Shown here piece by piece: positions 29,500 through 39,719 of a stretch of DNA of 64,000 nucleotides (position 1 is the stretch's first letter; each line of letters opens with the position of its first letter). A program made the position numbers and the translations under genes. The notes below the pieces were generated by a model. The model was not told the DNA's origin, ran no database searches, and worked only from the letters and a program-made list of their open reading frames with translations. The stretch is from Duganella aquatilis (GTDB lineage Bacteria; Pseudomonadota; Gammaproteobacteria; Burkholderiales; Burkholderiaceae_D). Where the stretch lies: positions 1 to 64,000 of the forward strand of contig NZ_WKJL01000015.1 in NCBI RefSeq assembly GCF_009674565.1, read 5' to 3'.

Positions 29500-30684
29500 T
29501 TAGGCGGGTACGCGTACCCAGCCTTCCATCAATACGCGTGCGCTGCGGCTCATTACCGCTTTTTTGACGCACCATTCTCCGTTCTGCTGCACCGCCTCCG
29601 CACCGACACGCAAGGTGCCGGATGGATGGCCGAAGCGCACCGCGCCACGCTCGCCGCCGCCCGCCGCCAGGTTCACCAGCGTGCCGGGAATGGCGGCGGC
29701 CGTGCCGATGGCGACGGCGGCCGTGCCCATCATGGCGTGATGCAGCTTGCCCATCGAGAGCGCACGCACCAGCAGGTCGATATCGCCTGCCGCCACCGGC
29801 TTGCCGCTGGACGAGGTGTAGGCCTTCGGCGGCGCCACGAACGCCACTTTCGGCGTGTGCTGGCGCGTGGCCGCTTCGTCGAGGTCCTTGATAAGCCCCA
29901 TGCGCAGCGCGCCGTATGCGCGGATGGTTTCGAACATCGCCAGCGCCCTGGCGTCGCCGTTGATCGCGTCCTGCAATTCGGCGCCGGTGTAGCCGACAGC
30001 ATCGGCGTTGATGAAGATGGTCGGGATGCCGGCGTTGATCATGGTCGCCTTCAACGTGCCGACGCCGGGGACTTCCAGATCGTCCACCAGTTGGCCGGTC
30101 GGGAACATCGAACCGCCTGCGCCCTCTTCTTCCGCCGCCGGGTCCATGAACTCCAGCTGCACTTCGGCTGCCGGGAAGGTCACGCCGTCCAGCTCAAAGT
30201 CGCCGGTCTCCTGCACTTCGCCGTTGGTCATAGGAATGTGGGCGATGATGGTCTTGCCGATATTGGCCTGCCACACGCGCACTACCGCCACGCCGTCCTG
30301 CGGCACGCGCGCGGCGTCCACCAGGCCACCGCTGATGGCGAAGGCGCCCACCGCGGCCGACAGGTTGCCGCAGTTGCCGCTCCAGTCCACGAAGGCCTTG
30401 TCGATCGAGACCTGGCCGAACAGATAATCGACGTCGTGATCCGGCCGCGTGCTTTTCGACAGGATCACCGTCTTGCTGGTGCTGGACGTGGCGCCGCCCA
30501 TGCCGTCGATCTGCTTGCCGTATGGGTCCGGGCTGCCGATCACGCGCAACAGCAACTGGTCGCGCGCGGCACCCGGCTGTTGCGCCGCCTCCGGCAGATC
30601 CTGCAGGCGAAAGAACACGCCCTTGCTGGTGCCGCCACGCATATAGGTGGCGGGGATCTTGATCTGAGGTTTGTGCGCCATCAT
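29500..30684 (-). CDS. prpF: 2-methylaconitate cis-trans isomerase PrpF
   Basis: PrpF (394 aa), which isomerises the 2-methylaconitate made by AcnD so that AcnB can hydrate it. The start PATYMRGGTSKGVFF is the family signature, and the two-domain diaminopimelate-epimerase-like fold is indicated by GNCGNLSAAVGAFAI and FINADAVGYTG. The gene overlaps acnD by 4 bp. It lies in the AcnD/PrpF variant of the methylcitrate cycle that replaces PrpD. Confidence 0.95.
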   Translation of the reverse strand: MMAHKPQIKIPATYMRGGTSKGVFFRLQDLPEAAQQPGAARDQLLLRVIGSPDPYGKQIDGMGGATSSTSKTVILSKSTRPDHDVDYLFGQVSIDKAFVDWSGNCGNLSAAVGAFAISGGLVDAARVPQDGVAVVRVWQANIGKTIIAHIPMTNGEVQETGDFELDGVTFPAAEVQLEFMDPAAEEEGAGGSMFPTGQLVDDLEVPGVGTLKATMINAGIPTIFINADAVGYTGAELQDAINGDARALAMFETIRAYGALRMGLIKDLDEAATRQHTPKVAFVAPPKAYTSSSGKPVAAGDIDLLVRALSMGKLHHAMMGTAAVAIGTAAAIPGTLVNLAAGGGERGAVRFGHPSGTLRVGAEAVQQNGEWCVKKAVMSRSARVLMEGWVRVPA

Positions 30685-33278
30685 GCAGCCTTTGCGGATT
30701 CGAGGAAGTCCTGCGCGAAGCGTTGCAGCACACCGCCGGCTTCGTAAATCGACACTTCTTCCGCCGTATCGAGGCGGCAGGTCACCGGTACTTCCAAACG
30801 CTCGCCGTTGCGGCGGTTGATCACCAGCGTCAGCGTGGAGCGCGGCGTGCGGTCGCCGATCACGTCGTAGGTTTCGGTGCCGTCCAGCGCCAGCGTCAGG
30901 CGGTTCACGCCCGGCTTGAACTCCAGCGGCAGCACGCCCATGCCGACCAGGTTGGTGCGGTGGATGCGTTCGAAGCCTTCGGCCACAATCGCTTCCACGC
31001 CCGCCAGCCGCACACCCTTGGCCGCCCAGTCGCGCGACGAGCCCTGGCCGTAATCCGCGCCGGCCACGATGATCAGCGGCTGCTTGCGGTCCATATAGGT
31101 TTCAATCGCTTCCCACATGCGCAGCACTTTGCCTTCCGGTTCCACGCGCGCTAGCGAGCCGGCTTTGATCTTGCCGTCGGCATCGCGCACCATCTCGTTC
31201 TTCAGCGTCGGATTGGCGAAGGTGGCGCGTTGCGCGGTCAGGTGGTCGCCGCGGTGGGTGGCGTAGGAATTGAAGTCCTCTTCCGGCAGGCCCATTTTGT
31301 GCAGATACTCGCCGGCGGCGGAATCCATCATGATGGCGTTCGACGGCGACAGGTGGTCGGTGGTGATGTTATCGCCGAGGACCGCCAGCGGACGCATGCC
31401 GCGCAGCGAACGTTCGCCCGCCAGCGCGCCTTCCCAGTATGGCGGACGGCGGATGTAGGTGGTCTGCGGACGCCAGTCGTACAGCGGACTGACGGAAATG
31501 CCATCATCCGCCTGCCTGGCGAACATCGGGATATAGACCTTGCGGAACTGCTCCGGCTTGACCGCGCTGGCGACGATGGCGTCGATCTCTTCGTCAGACG
31601 GCCAGACGTCTTTCAGCGTGATCGGCTGGCCGTTGGCGCCGTGGCCCAGCACATCCTTTTCGATGTCGAAGCGGATGGTGCCGGCAATCGCATACGCCAC
31701 CACCAGCGGCGGCGAGGCCAGAAAGGCCTGCTTGGCATACGGGTGGATGCGGCCGTCGAAGTTGCGGTTGCCCGACAGGACAGCGGTCGCGTACAGGTCG
31801 CGGTCCACGACTTCCTTCTGTATCACCGGGTCCAGCGCGCCGGACATGCCGTTGCAGGAGGTGCAGGCATACGCCACCACGCCAAAGCCCAGCTGCTCCA
31901 GCTCCGGCAGCAGGCCCGCTTCTTCCAGATACAGCGTCACGGTCTTGGAGCCAGGCGCCAGCGAGGATTTCACCCATGGTTTGCGCGTCAATCCCAGCTT
32001 GTTGGCGTTACGGGCCAGCAGGCCGGCGGCGATCATATTGCGCGGATTATTCGTGTTGGTGCAGCTGGTGATGGCGGCGATGATGCAGGCGCCGTCCGGC
32101 ATCAGGCCAGGCTCGTTCTCCACCACGCCGCTGATGCCGCGCGCGGCCAGGTCGCTGGTCGCCACGCGGTTGTGCGGATTGGATGGGCCGGCGATGTTGC
32201 GCACCACGGTCGACAGGTCGAACTTCAGCACGCGCTCGTACTCGGCGCCCACCAGCGCATCGCCCCACAAACCGGTTTCCTTGGCGTAGGTTTCCACCAG
32301 TTTGACCGTTTCGTCATCGCGGCCAGTCAGCTTGAGGTACTTGATGGTTTGCGCGTCGATGTAGAACATGGCGGCGGTGGAGCCGTATTCCGGCGCCATG
32401 TTGGAGATGGTCGCGCGGTCGCCCAAGGTGAGATGGGCGGCGCCTTCGCCATAGAACTCCAGGTACGACGACACCACTTTCTGCTTGCGCAGGAATTCGG
32501 TCAGCGCCAGCACGATGTCGGTAGCGGTGATGCCCGGCTGCGGCTTGCCGCTCAGGTCAACGCCGATGATGTCCGGCAGCCGCATCCACGATGCGCGGCC
32601 CAGCATCACGCTCTCCGCTTCCAGGCCGCCGACGCCGATGGCGATCACGCCCAGCGCATCGACCATCGGCGTGTGCGAATCGGTGCCGACCAGCGTATCC
32701 GGGAAAGCCACGCCGTCGACGGACTGGATCACCGGCGACATGCGCTCCAGGTTAATCTGGTGCAGGATGCCGTTCCCCGGCGGGATTACGTCGACGTTCT
32801 TGAACGCCTTCTTGGTCCAGTTGATGAAATCGAAGCGGTCTTCATTGCGGCGGTCTTCGATGGCGCGGTTCTTGTCGAAGGCGTCCGGATCGAAGCCGCC
32901 GCACTCCACCGCCAGCGAGTGGTCCACTACCAGTTGCGTCGGCACCACGGGATTGACCAGCGCCGGATCGCCGCCCTGCAGCGCAATCGCGTCGCGCAGG
33001 CCGGCCAGGTCGACCAGCGCGGTCTGGCCCAGGATGTCGTGGCACACCACGCGCGCCGGGAACCAGGGGAAGTCGAGATCGCGCTTGCGCTCGATCAGCT
33101 GCGACAGCGAAGCATCGAGCGTGGCCGGATCGCAGCGGCGCACGAGATTTTCCGCCAGTACGCGCGAGGTGTACGGCAGTTTGGCCCAGGCGCCTGGCTG
33201 GATCGCGTCGACAGCGGCGCGCGCGTCGAAGTAGTCTAGCTGGGTGCCCGGCAGATTCTTGCGGAATGCGGTATTCAT
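30681..33278 (-). CDS. acnD: 2-methylcitrate dehydratase, Fe/S-dependent (AcnD)
   Basis: Aconitase-family enzyme of 865 aa that dehydrates 2-methylcitrate to 2-methylaconitate. Cluster cysteines are in ITSCTNTNNPRN and ACTSCNGMSG; other aconitase motifs are VGTDSHTPMVDALG, YGQGSSRDWAAKG and the C-terminal swivel domain. The length and operon position (2 bp after prpC, overlapping prpF) mark it as AcnD rather than housekeeping AcnA. It needs PrpF for activity in vivo in studied bacteria. Confidence 0.94.
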   Translation of the reverse strand: MNTAFRKNLPGTQLDYFDARAAVDAIQPGAWAKLPYTSRVLAENLVRRCDPATLDASLSQLIERKRDLDFPWFPARVVCHDILGQTALVDLAGLRDAIALQGGDPALVNPVVPTQLVVDHSLAVECGGFDPDAFDKNRAIEDRRNEDRFDFINWTKKAFKNVDVIPPGNGILHQINLERMSPVIQSVDGVAFPDTLVGTDSHTPMVDALGVIAIGVGGLEAESVMLGRASWMRLPDIIGVDLSGKPQPGITATDIVLALTEFLRKQKVVSSYLEFYGEGAAHLTLGDRATISNMAPEYGSTAAMFYIDAQTIKYLKLTGRDDETVKLVETYAKETGLWGDALVGAEYERVLKFDLSTVVRNIAGPSNPHNRVATSDLAARGISGVVENEPGLMPDGACIIAAITSCTNTNNPRNMIAAGLLARNANKLGLTRKPWVKSSLAPGSKTVTLYLEEAGLLPELEQLGFGVVAYACTSCNGMSGALDPVIQKEVVDRDLYATAVLSGNRNFDGRIHPYAKQAFLASPPLVVAYAIAGTIRFDIEKDVLGHGANGQPITLKDVWPSDEEIDAIVASAVKPEQFRKVYIPMFARQADDGISVSPLYDWRPQTTYIRRPPYWEGALAGERSLRGMRPLAVLGDNITTDHLSPSNAIMMDSAAGEYLHKMGLPEEDFNSYATHRGDHLTAQRATFANPTLKNEMVRDADGKIKAGSLARVEPEGKVLRMWEAIETYMDRKQPLIIVAGADYGQGSSRDWAAKGVRLAGVEAIVAEGFERIHRTNLVGMGVLPLEFKPGVNRLTLALDGTETYDVIGDRTPRSTLTLVINRRNGERLEVPVTCRLDTAEEVSIYEAGGVLQRFAQDFLESAKAA

Positions 33279-33280
33279 GA

Positions 33281-34429
33281 TTATTTACGGTCCTTGATCG
33301 GGACGAATTTCAGGTCTTCAGGGCCAACGTAGTTGGCGCTTGGGCGGATGATCTTGTTGTCGATGCGCTGTTCGATGATGTGCGCCGACCAGCCGGAGGT
33401 ACGGGAGATGACGAACAGCGGCGTGAACATCGCGGTCGGCACGCCCATCATGTGGTACGACACGGCGGAGAACCAGTCCAGGTTCGGGAACATCTTTTTG
33501 ATTTCCCACATCACCGATTCCAGGCGCTCGGCGATGTCGTACATCTTGGTCGAACCAGCTTCCTCGGACAATTGGCGCGCCACGTCCTTGATCACCACGT
33601 TGCGCGGATCGGAGACGGTGTACACCGGGTGGCCGAAACCGATCACCACTTCCTTGTTGGCGACGCGGCTGCGGATATCGGCTTCCGCCTCGTCCGGATT
33701 CTCGTAACGTTTCTGGATTTCGAAGGCGACTTCGTTGGCGCCACCGTGTTTCGGGCCGCGCAGCGCGCCGATGGCGCCGGTGATGGCCGAGTGAATGTCG
33801 GAGCCGGTGCCGGCGATGACGCGGCTGGTGAAGGTCGATGCATTGAACTCATGTTCCGCGTACAGGATCAGCGAGGTGTGCATCGCGCGCACCCACGATT
33901 CCTGCGGCTTGTGGCCGTGCAGCAGATGCAGGAAGTGGCCGCCGATGGAGTCGTCGTCGGTCTCGACTTCGATGCGCTTGCCGTTATGGCTGAAGTGATA
34001 CCAGTACAGCAGCATGGAGCCGAAGGACGCCATCAGGCGGTCGGCGATGTCGCGCGCGCCTGGCGTATTGTGGTCATCCTTCTCCGGCAGCACGCAGCCC
34101 AGCACCGAGACGCCGGTGCGCATCACGTCCATTGGATGCGCGGACGCAGGCAACGCTTCCAGCGCCGATTTCACGGCTTGCGGCAGGCCGCGCAGCGAAC
34201 GCAGTTTGGCCTTGTAGCCGCGCAGTTCCGACTCGGCCGGCAGTTTGCCATGCACCAGCAGGTAGGCGATTTCCTCGAACTCGCAGGTGGTGGCGACGTC
34301 CAGGATGTCGTAGCCGCGATAGTGCAGGTCATTGCCGGTTTTGCCGACGGAGCACAGCGCGGTATTACCAGCGGCGACGCCGGACAGGGCGACGGATTTT
34401 TTTGGCTTGAAAGTGGTGGCTTCGGTCAT
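33281..34429 (-). CDS. prpC: 2-methylcitrate synthase
   Basis: Citrate-synthase-family enzyme of 382 aa condensing propionyl-CoA with oxaloacetate. The ATG at 34429, preceded by GGAGACACC, gives the family length; the frame is open for 27 more codons upstream but these overlap the prpB gap and lack a ribosome site. Catalytic segments: [41 protein letters not shown] (His) and a C-terminal Arg-containing tail. It lies 13 bp after prpB. Confidence 0.95.
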   Translation of the reverse strand: MTEATTFKPKKSVALSGVAAGNTALCSVGKTGNDLHYRGYDILDVATTCEFEEIAYLLVHGKLPAESELRGYKAKLRSLRGLPQAVKSALEALPASAHPMDVMRTGVSVLGCVLPEKDDHNTPGARDIADRLMASFGSMLLYWYHFSHNGKRIEVETDDDSIGGHFLHLLHGHKPQESWVRAMHTSLILYAEHEFNASTFTSRVIAGTGSDIHSAITGAIGALRGPKHGGANEVAFEIQKRYENPDEAEADIRSRVANKEVVIGFGHPVYTVSDPRNVVIKDVARQLSEEAGSTKMYDIAERLESVMWEIKKMFPNLDWFSAVSYHMMGVPTAMFTPLFVISRTSGWSAHIIEQRIDNKIIRPSANYVGPEDLKFVPIKDRK

Positions 34430-34442
34430 TTGGTGTCTCCTC

Positions 34443-35330
34443 TTATTTTTTCTGTGCGGCGAACAGGGCGTCGAGCTTTTGCTCGAAGCTGTGGTAATTG
34501 ATGCGTTCATACAGTTCCGCGCGGGTCTGCATGGTGTCGAGTACGTTCTGCTGCGTGCCGTCGCGCCGGATGGCGCCGTAGACGTTTTCCGCCGCCTTGT
34601 TCATGGCGCGGAAGGCGGACAGTGGATACAGCACCAGGCCCACGTCGGCGCTGCGCAACTCGTCCACCGTGAACAGCGGCGTCGAACCGAATTCGGTGAT
34701 GTTAGCCAGCACCGGCACCTTCACGGCGGCGGCGAACTGCTTGTACATATCGAGGCTGATCATCGCTTCCGGGAAGATCATGTCCGCGCCCGCTTCCACG
34801 CAGGCGACAGCGCGCTCGATGGCGGCGTCCAGCCCTTCCACGGCCAGCGCATCGGTGCGGGCCATGATGACAAACTGGTCGTCGGTGCGCGCATCGACGG
34901 CGGCGCTGATGCGGTCGACCATCTCCTGCTTCGATACGATTTCCTTGCCCGGACGATGTCCGCAGCGCTTGGCGCCGACCTGGTCTTCGATGTGCATGGC
35001 GGCGGCGCCGAACTTGATCATCGACTTGACGGTGCGGGCGACGTTGAAGGCGGAGGCGCCGAAGCCGGTATCGACGTCGACCAGCAGCGGCAGGTCGCAC
35101 ACGTCGGTGATGCGGCGCACGTCGGTCAGCACGTCATCCAGGTTGGAAATGCCCAGGTCCGGCAGACCGAGCGAACCCGCCGCCACGCCGCCACCGGACA
35201 GGTAGATCGCCTTGAAGCCGGCGCGCTTGGCCAGCAGTGCATGGTTGGCATTGATGGCGCCGACCACCTGCAAGGGGGACTCTTCCTGGACGGCTTTGCG
35301 GAACGCGGCGCCTGCGGAGTATTGACTCAT
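34443..35330 (-). CDS. prpB: 2-methylisocitrate lyase
   Basis: PEP-mutase/isocitrate-lyase family enzyme (295 aa) that splits 2-methylisocitrate into pyruvate and succinate, the last step of the cycle. The signature KRCGH (in [15 protein letters not shown]) with the catalytic Cys is intact, and [16 protein letters not shown] and DVDTGFG are typical. The ATG at 35330 follows AGGTCAC; the frame is open upstream without a start signal. It is the first gene of the prp operon, 41 nt downstream of the sigma-54 promoter's -12 box. Confidence 0.95.
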   Translation of the reverse strand: MSQYSAGAAFRKAVQEESPLQVVGAINANHALLAKRAGFKAIYLSGGGVAAGSLGLPDLGISNLDDVLTDVRRITDVCDLPLLVDVDTGFGASAFNVARTVKSMIKFGAAAMHIEDQVGAKRCGHRPGKEIVSKQEMVDRISAAVDARTDDQFVIMARTDALAVEGLDAAIERAVACVEAGADMIFPEAMISLDMYKQFAAAVKVPVLANITEFGSTPLFTVDELRSADVGLVLYPLSAFRAMNKAAENVYGAIRRDGTQQNVLDTMQTRAELYERINYHSFEQKLDALFAAQKK

Positions 35331-35370
35331 GTTGTGACCTTTCGGTGTTGCGTTGAAGTTGCGCTTTGTA

Positions 35371-35387
35371 TTGCAAGGGGCGTGCCA
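35371..35387 (-). promoter_or_regulatory. Sigma-54 promoter of the prp operon
   Basis: The minus strand reads TGGCAC-GCCCC-TTGCAA, matching the -24/-12 consensus TGGCAC-N5-TTGCA exactly. Transcription should start near 35361, about 30 nt upstream of the prpB ATG. The divergent gene codes for a sigma-54-dependent activator (PrpR), which fits. Seen in the sequence; function by established knowledge of prp regulation. Confidence 0.88.
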
Positions 35388-35440
35388 ATGCACCAGTCTA
35401 TATAAATCAAATACTTAGCCTATCACCATGTTGCACCGGC

Positions 35441-35454
35441 GTTTCACATGAAAC
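35441..35454. promoter_or_regulatory. Candidate PrpR binding palindrome
   Basis: GTTTCA-CA-TGAAAC is an inverted repeat with 6-nt arms lying about 55 bp upstream of the sigma-54 -24 box (toward prpR). A further TGAAAC half-site occurs at 35471-35476, touching the prpR start codon. The position suits both an activator site for the prp operon and a self-control site of prpR. Assignment to PrpR is inferred. Confidence 0.5.
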
Positions 35455-35476
35455 AAAAATGAACTACAATTGAAAC

Positions 35477-37099
35477 ATGCGACATTCCACGCCCCTGCCC
35501 TTCGACAGCAACGACAAGCCGGTCATCTGGACGGTCTCGGTATCGCGCCTGTCCGACCTGTTCCGCGACATCACGCTGGAATACGACAACCTGGCCACGA
35601 TCGAACCGATCAACCTCGGTTTCGAGGAAGCGGCCAAATACATCCGCGAGCGGCTGGCGACGGAACGCTGCGACGCCATCATCTCGGCCGGCTCCAACGC
35701 GGCGTACCTGAAAGGCCGGCTGTCGGTGCCCGTGGTGATCGCCAAATTCAGCGGCTTCGATGTGATGCAGGCGCTGGCGCGCGCGCGGCGCGTGTCGGAC
35801 CGCATCGGCATCATCACCTACCAGGAACGGCTGGCGGAGCTGGCCGAGTTTTCCAGCACCTTCGGCTTCGATGTGGCGCAGCGCACCTACGTGACGGAGG
35901 AAGACGCGCGCGCGCAGGTCAACGACCTCAAAGCGGCGGGCATCAAGGCCATCGTCGGCGCGGGACGCATCACCGACCTGGCCGAGGAAGCGGGACTGAC
36001 CGGCGTGTTCGTCTACTCCGCCGCCTCGATCCGGCATGCTTTCGACGACGCGCTGGAAATGGCGCGCCTGGCGCAGCTGGAATCCAACCGCAACCGCGCG
36101 CGCAGCGCGGTGGTGACGGACACGCTGCGCGCCAGGCATGGCATCAACGACTTGCGCGGCGATTCGGCGGCGATGGAGACGGTGCGGCAATCGGTGGTGC
36201 TGTACGCGAAATCGCCCGCCACCGTGCTGATACAAGGCGAAACCGGCTGCGGCAAGGAACTGGTGGCGCAAGCCATCCACCGCGAGGCGCCGCGCACGCT
36301 GGGCCAGAACCGGCCGTTCGTGGCGGTGAACTGCGGCGCGATCGCGGAATCGCTGCTGGAGTCGGAACTGTTCGGCCACGAGGAAGGCGCCTTCACCGGC
36401 GCGCGGCGCGGCGGCCATGCGGGCCTGTTCGAGGCGGCCAACCACGGCACGCTGTTCCTCGACGAGATAGGCGAAATGCCGCTGACGCTGCAAACGCGCC
36501 TGCTGCGCGTGCTGGAAGAACGTGAAGTGGTGCGCGTCGGCGGCACGCGACCGATACCGGTCCATGTGCGCATCATCAGCGCCACCCACTGCGACCTGGA
36601 ACAGCGCGTGCGCGAAGGCCGCTTCCGCGCCGACCTGTTCTACCGGTTGGCGGTGCTGCGGCTGGCACTACCGCCACTGCGCGCGCGGCCGGAAGACGTG
36701 ATGACGCTGACCGAATGGTCGCTGAAAAATTCGCTGGCGTCGCTGGGCGCGCGACCGCATCCCAACCTGCATGCGGAAATGACGGCCTGCGCGCCGCTGC
36801 TGCAGCGCTACGCCTGGCCAGGCAACGTGCGCGAGCTGCGCAACCTGACCGAGCGCCTGGCGCTGTTTCTGGCCGCCGAACCGCTGCAGGCGCTGACGCC
36901 GGCGTTCGTCCTCAGCGTCGCCCCCGAGCTGGGCACGCCTGACGCCACCCTGCCCGCGCCGGCGCCAGCCACCGGGCGCATCGCCGACGTGCTGGCGCGC
37001 TTCGGCGGCCGCCGCGACGCCGCCGCCGACTACCTCGGCATCAGCCGCACCACGCTGTGGCGCAAGCTGAAGGCCGAACAGGACGAAGATGTAACTTAA
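35477..37099 (+). CDS. prpR: Sigma-54-dependent regulator of propionate catabolism
   Basis: NtrC-type activator (540 aa). The N-terminal PrpR_N domain (about 20-190) in known members binds 2-methylcitrate. The AAA+ domain (about 215-445) has Walker [13 protein letters not shown], the sigma-54 contact loop GAFTGARR and Walker [12 protein letters not shown]. The C-terminal Fis-type HTH ends [21 protein letters not shown]. Divergent from prpBC-acnD-prpF-prpE. There is no clear ribosome site before the ATG, and a TGAAAC half-site overlaps this start, so the expression level is probably low and self-controlled. Confidence 0.95.
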   Translation: MRHSTPLPFDSNDKPVIWTVSVSRLSDLFRDITLEYDNLATIEPINLGFEEAAKYIRERLATERCDAIISAGSNAAYLKGRLSVPVVIAKFSGFDVMQALARARRVSDRIGIITYQERLAELAEFSSTFGFDVAQRTYVTEEDARAQVNDLKAAGIKAIVGAGRITDLAEEAGLTGVFVYSAASIRHAFDDALEMARLAQLESNRNRARSAVVTDTLRARHGINDLRGDSAAMETVRQSVVLYAKSPATVLIQGETGCGKELVAQAIHREAPRTLGQNRPFVAVNCGAIAESLLESELFGHEEGAFTGARRGGHAGLFEAANHGTLFLDEIGEMPLTLQTRLLRVLEEREVVRVGGTRPIPVHVRIISATHCDLEQRVREGRFRADLFYRLAVLRLALPPLRARPEDVMTLTEWSLKNSLASLGARPHPNLHAEMTACAPLLQRYAWPGNVRELRNLTERLALFLAAEPLQALTPAFVLSVAPELGTPDATLPAPAPATGRIADVLARFGGRRDAAADYLGISRTTLWRKLKAEQDEDVT

Positions 37100-37164
37100 G
37101 CGTCATTCTCGCGTCATCTTTCCCCGTATAGAATGAGCGATCCATTCCATGCAGGGAGTTTGCG

Positions 37165-38199
37165 ATGCCCACTCCAAAATCTTACGTGCTGCCGCTAGCG
37201 GCAATCGCCTGCACCGCCTGCGCGCTGGCGGCCGGCTATGCCTATGCGGCCGGCTGGTTTACGCCGGACCGCCTGACGCCGCAGCGTATCACCAACAGCT
37301 TTACCGCCAACGCCGGCGAACATCCCGGCTTCCGGCGCAACCACGCCAAGGGCGTGTGCGTGATCGGCTACTTCGAGGGCAATGGGCAGGGCAGCCGCTA
37401 CTCCAGCGCCACCGTCTTCGGCCAGGTGCGCACGCCGGTGGTCGGCCGCTTTGCCGTGCCGGGCGGTAATCCCTCGGTGGCCGATACTTCCAGTCCGGTG
37501 CGCAGCCTCGCGCTGCAATTCACCAGCGCCAACGGCGAACAATGGCGCACTGGGATGAACAACACGCCTATCTTTATCGTCAACACGCCGCAGGCGTTTT
37601 ACGAAAGCCTTCAGGCGGCGCGTCCCGATCCCGCCACCGGCAAGCCGGACGGCGCCAGACTACAGGCCTTCTTCAAGGCGCATCCGGAAACCGCTCCCTT
37701 CCGCCAATGGCTCAAGGCGAATCCGCCATCGTCGTCCTTCATCAACTCCACCTTCTACAGCATCAACGCCTTCAAGCTGGTGGACGGCAGCGGACGCATC
37801 CAGCTCGCACGCTGGTCGGTGACGCCGGATGCGGCTTACGACCAGCTGCCGCCGGGCGTCACGGCGCCGAACGCCCTGCAGGATGAACTGATCGCGCGCC
37901 TGCAAAACGGTACGGCGCGCTGGCATCTGCAACTGCAACTGGCGCAGGCGGGAGATCAGGTCAACGACGCCACCGTCGCCTGGCCTGCGGACCGCCCGGT
38001 GGTCGACGCCGGCGTGCTGACGCTGGAGCGCGCGGCCGCCCAGGACGACGGCCCATGCCGCGACATCAACTTCGACCCGACGATCCTGCCGAGCGGGATC
38101 AAGGTGTCCGACGATCCGCTGCTGGCCGCGCGCTCCGGCGCCTACGACAGTTCGTTCAACCTGCGCGCCCGCGAACAAGCCGCGCTGCATGCGAAATAA
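37165..38199 (+). CDS. Catalase-related peroxidase, exported
   Basis: Haem-containing catalase-family peroxidase of the short SrpA type (344 aa; full catalases are ~480). An N-terminal hydrophobic segment (about 8-29) acts as signal or anchor, so the protein works in the periplasm. The distal haem histidine is probably H60 in RRNHAKGVC, which corresponds to the HAKG motif of catalases. The catalase core covers about 40-300. The gene is followed after 9 bp by a cytochrome b561 gene, a frequent pairing that suggests electron delivery from the membrane to the periplasmic peroxidase. Confidence 0.88.
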   Translation: MPTPKSYVLPLAAIACTACALAAGYAYAAGWFTPDRLTPQRITNSFTANAGEHPGFRRNHAKGVCVIGYFEGNGQGSRYSSATVFGQVRTPVVGRFAVPGGNPSVADTSSPVRSLALQFTSANGEQWRTGMNNTPIFIVNTPQAFYESLQAARPDPATGKPDGARLQAFFKAHPETAPFRQWLKANPPSSSFINSTFYSINAFKLVDGSGRIQLARWSVTPDAAYDQLPPGVTAPNALQDELIARLQNGTARWHLQLQLAQAGDQVNDATVAWPADRPVVDAGVLTLERAAAQDDGPCRDINFDPTILPSGIKVSDDPLLAARSGAYDSSFNLRAREQAALHAK

Positions 38200-38208
38200 G
38201 GACACGCC

Positions 38209-38760
38209 ATGACACCCCAACGCTTCTCCCTGGCCGTGCGCCTGCTTCACTGGGCCATGGCGCCGTTATTGATCGCCATGCTGCTGATCGGCACCGGCAT
38301 GGTCACCACCGTCTCTTCCTGGCACGTCACGCTGGTCAATCTGCACAAGCCGCTGGGCGTGGCGCTGCTGGTGCTGGCGGTCCTGCGCCTGCTGCTGCGC
38401 CTCGCCGGCAAGACGCCGCCGCTGCCGGCCAGCGTGCCGGCGCCCATCCGCCTGGCGGCGCACGCCTCGCACTGGCTGCTGTACGGCTGCATGCTGGCGA
38501 TGCCGCTGATCGGCTGGGCCATGCTGTCGGCCGGCGGCTTCCCGCTGCCGCTCATCGCCGGCTGGCCGCTGCCGCCGCTGCTGGCGCCCAACCTGGCGCA
38601 TTATGTGACGCTGCGCGCGCTGCACACCTTGCTGGGCGAAGCCTTCTTCCTGCTGATCATCGGCCACATCGTCGCCGGCCTGGGACACGCGCTGCTGCTG
38701 CGCGACGGCGTGTTCGACGCCATCACGCTGCGAACTCGGCGCAACCGCTCATCCAGCTAG
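38209..38760 (+). CDS. Cytochrome b561
   Basis: Inner-membrane di-haem cytochrome b (183 aa) with four helices. Haem-ligating histidines are seen in RLLHWAM (H14), NLHKPLG (H46), HASHWLLYG and GHIVAGLGHA. It lies 9 bp after the catalase-like gene and probably passes quinol electrons to it. The product of the pair would be a periplasmic peroxide-removing system. The last ~20 residues are basic and cytosolic. Confidence 0.9.
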   Translation: MTPQRFSLAVRLLHWAMAPLLIAMLLIGTGMVTTVSSWHVTLVNLHKPLGVALLVLAVLRLLLRLAGKTPPLPASVPAPIRLAAHASHWLLYGCMLAMPLIGWAMLSAGGFPLPLIAGWPLPPLLAPNLAHYVTLRALHTLLGEAFFLLIIGHIVAGLGHALLLRDGVFDAITLRTRRNRSSS

Positions 38761-38841
38761 AAAACCGCTCATCCCAAAGGCGTCGCCGCATGCCGGCGGC
38801 GCCGATAGCATGGCTCCACTTACTCACCAACGGAGAACGCC

Positions 38842-39705
38842 ATGCTGATCAAAACCATCGCCGCTGTTGCCGCTACGCTGATGCTGGGCCATGCCGCCGC
38901 AGCCGACCATCCCGCCTTCAAAGTCGACGTGACCGGCTCCGGCGCGCCGATCATCCTGATTCCCGGCCTGGCGTCATCCGGCAGCGTGTGGGACGGCACG
39001 GTGGCGCACTACTGCGCCAGCGGCAAGCATCAGTGCCACGTGCTGACACTGGCCGGTTTCGCCGGCCAGCCCGCCATCCAGGAGCCGCTGCTGCCGGCGG
39101 CCGAGCAGCAGCTGAGCGCCTACATCGCCGACAACAAGTTCGATCACCCGGTCGTCATCGGCCACAGCCTGGGCGGCTATCTCGGCATGAAGCTGGCGGC
39201 GGATCATCCTGAACAGGTGGGCCGGCTGGTCATCGTCGATTCGCTGCCGGCGCTGGGCGCCACGCAGGCGCCGAACATCACCCGCGCACAGCTCAAGCAA
39301 ATGGCCGACGGCATGGCCGCCAGCATGAAGGCGCTGGACGCCGAAACCTTCCGCGCCAACCAGTTACGCACGCTGCGCACCATGATCACCAGGCAGGAAG
39401 ACATCGACCGCGCGCTGAATGCCGGCAAAGCGTCGGACCGCGACACCGTCATCAGCAGCATGACGGAGCTGATGGCGGCCGACCTGCGCGACGACGTCAG
39501 CCGCATCAAGGCGCCGACGCTGGTGATGGGTACCTGGATCGCCTACAAGGATTACGCGCCCAAGGAAGCCATCACCGCCGTCTACACCACGCAGTATGCC
39601 AAGCTGCCCGGCGTGCGCGTGGAGATGGCGGACAGCGCCCGCCATTTCATCATGTACGACGATCCAAGCTGGATGTATGATCGCATCGACAACTTCCTGA
39701 ATTGA
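38842..39705 (+). CDS. Exported alpha/beta hydrolase
   Basis: Secreted alpha/beta-hydrolase-fold protein of 287 aa. Residues 1-20 form a signal peptide (ending AAAAD). The oxyanion segment ILIPGLASSGSVWDGTV, the nucleophile elbow GHSLGGYLG and the C-terminal His in SARHFIMYD indicate an active esterase/lipase-like enzyme; the acid is likely in the GTWIAYKDY region. Substrate unknown. It has a good ribosome site (ACGGAGAACGCC) and its stop overlaps the region just before the second LytS-type kinase, so the three genes may form an operon. Confidence 0.85.
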   Translation: MLIKTIAAVAATLMLGHAAAADHPAFKVDVTGSGAPIILIPGLASSGSVWDGTVAHYCASGKHQCHVLTLAGFAGQPAIQEPLLPAAEQQLSAYIADNKFDHPVVIGHSLGGYLGMKLAADHPEQVGRLVIVDSLPALGATQAPNITRAQLKQMADGMAASMKALDAETFRANQLRTLRTMITRQEDIDRALNAGKASDRDTVISSMTELMAADLRDDVSRIKAPTLVMGTWIAYKDYAPKEAITAVYTTQYAKLPGVRVEMADSARHFIMYDDPSWMYDRIDNFLN

Positions 39706-39719
39706 TCGAATTGATCGCC

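Noticed and set aside
29417-29575. N-terminal extension of prpE
   Set aside because: It would translate the palindrome and overlap prpF; the start at 29416 has the ribosome site.
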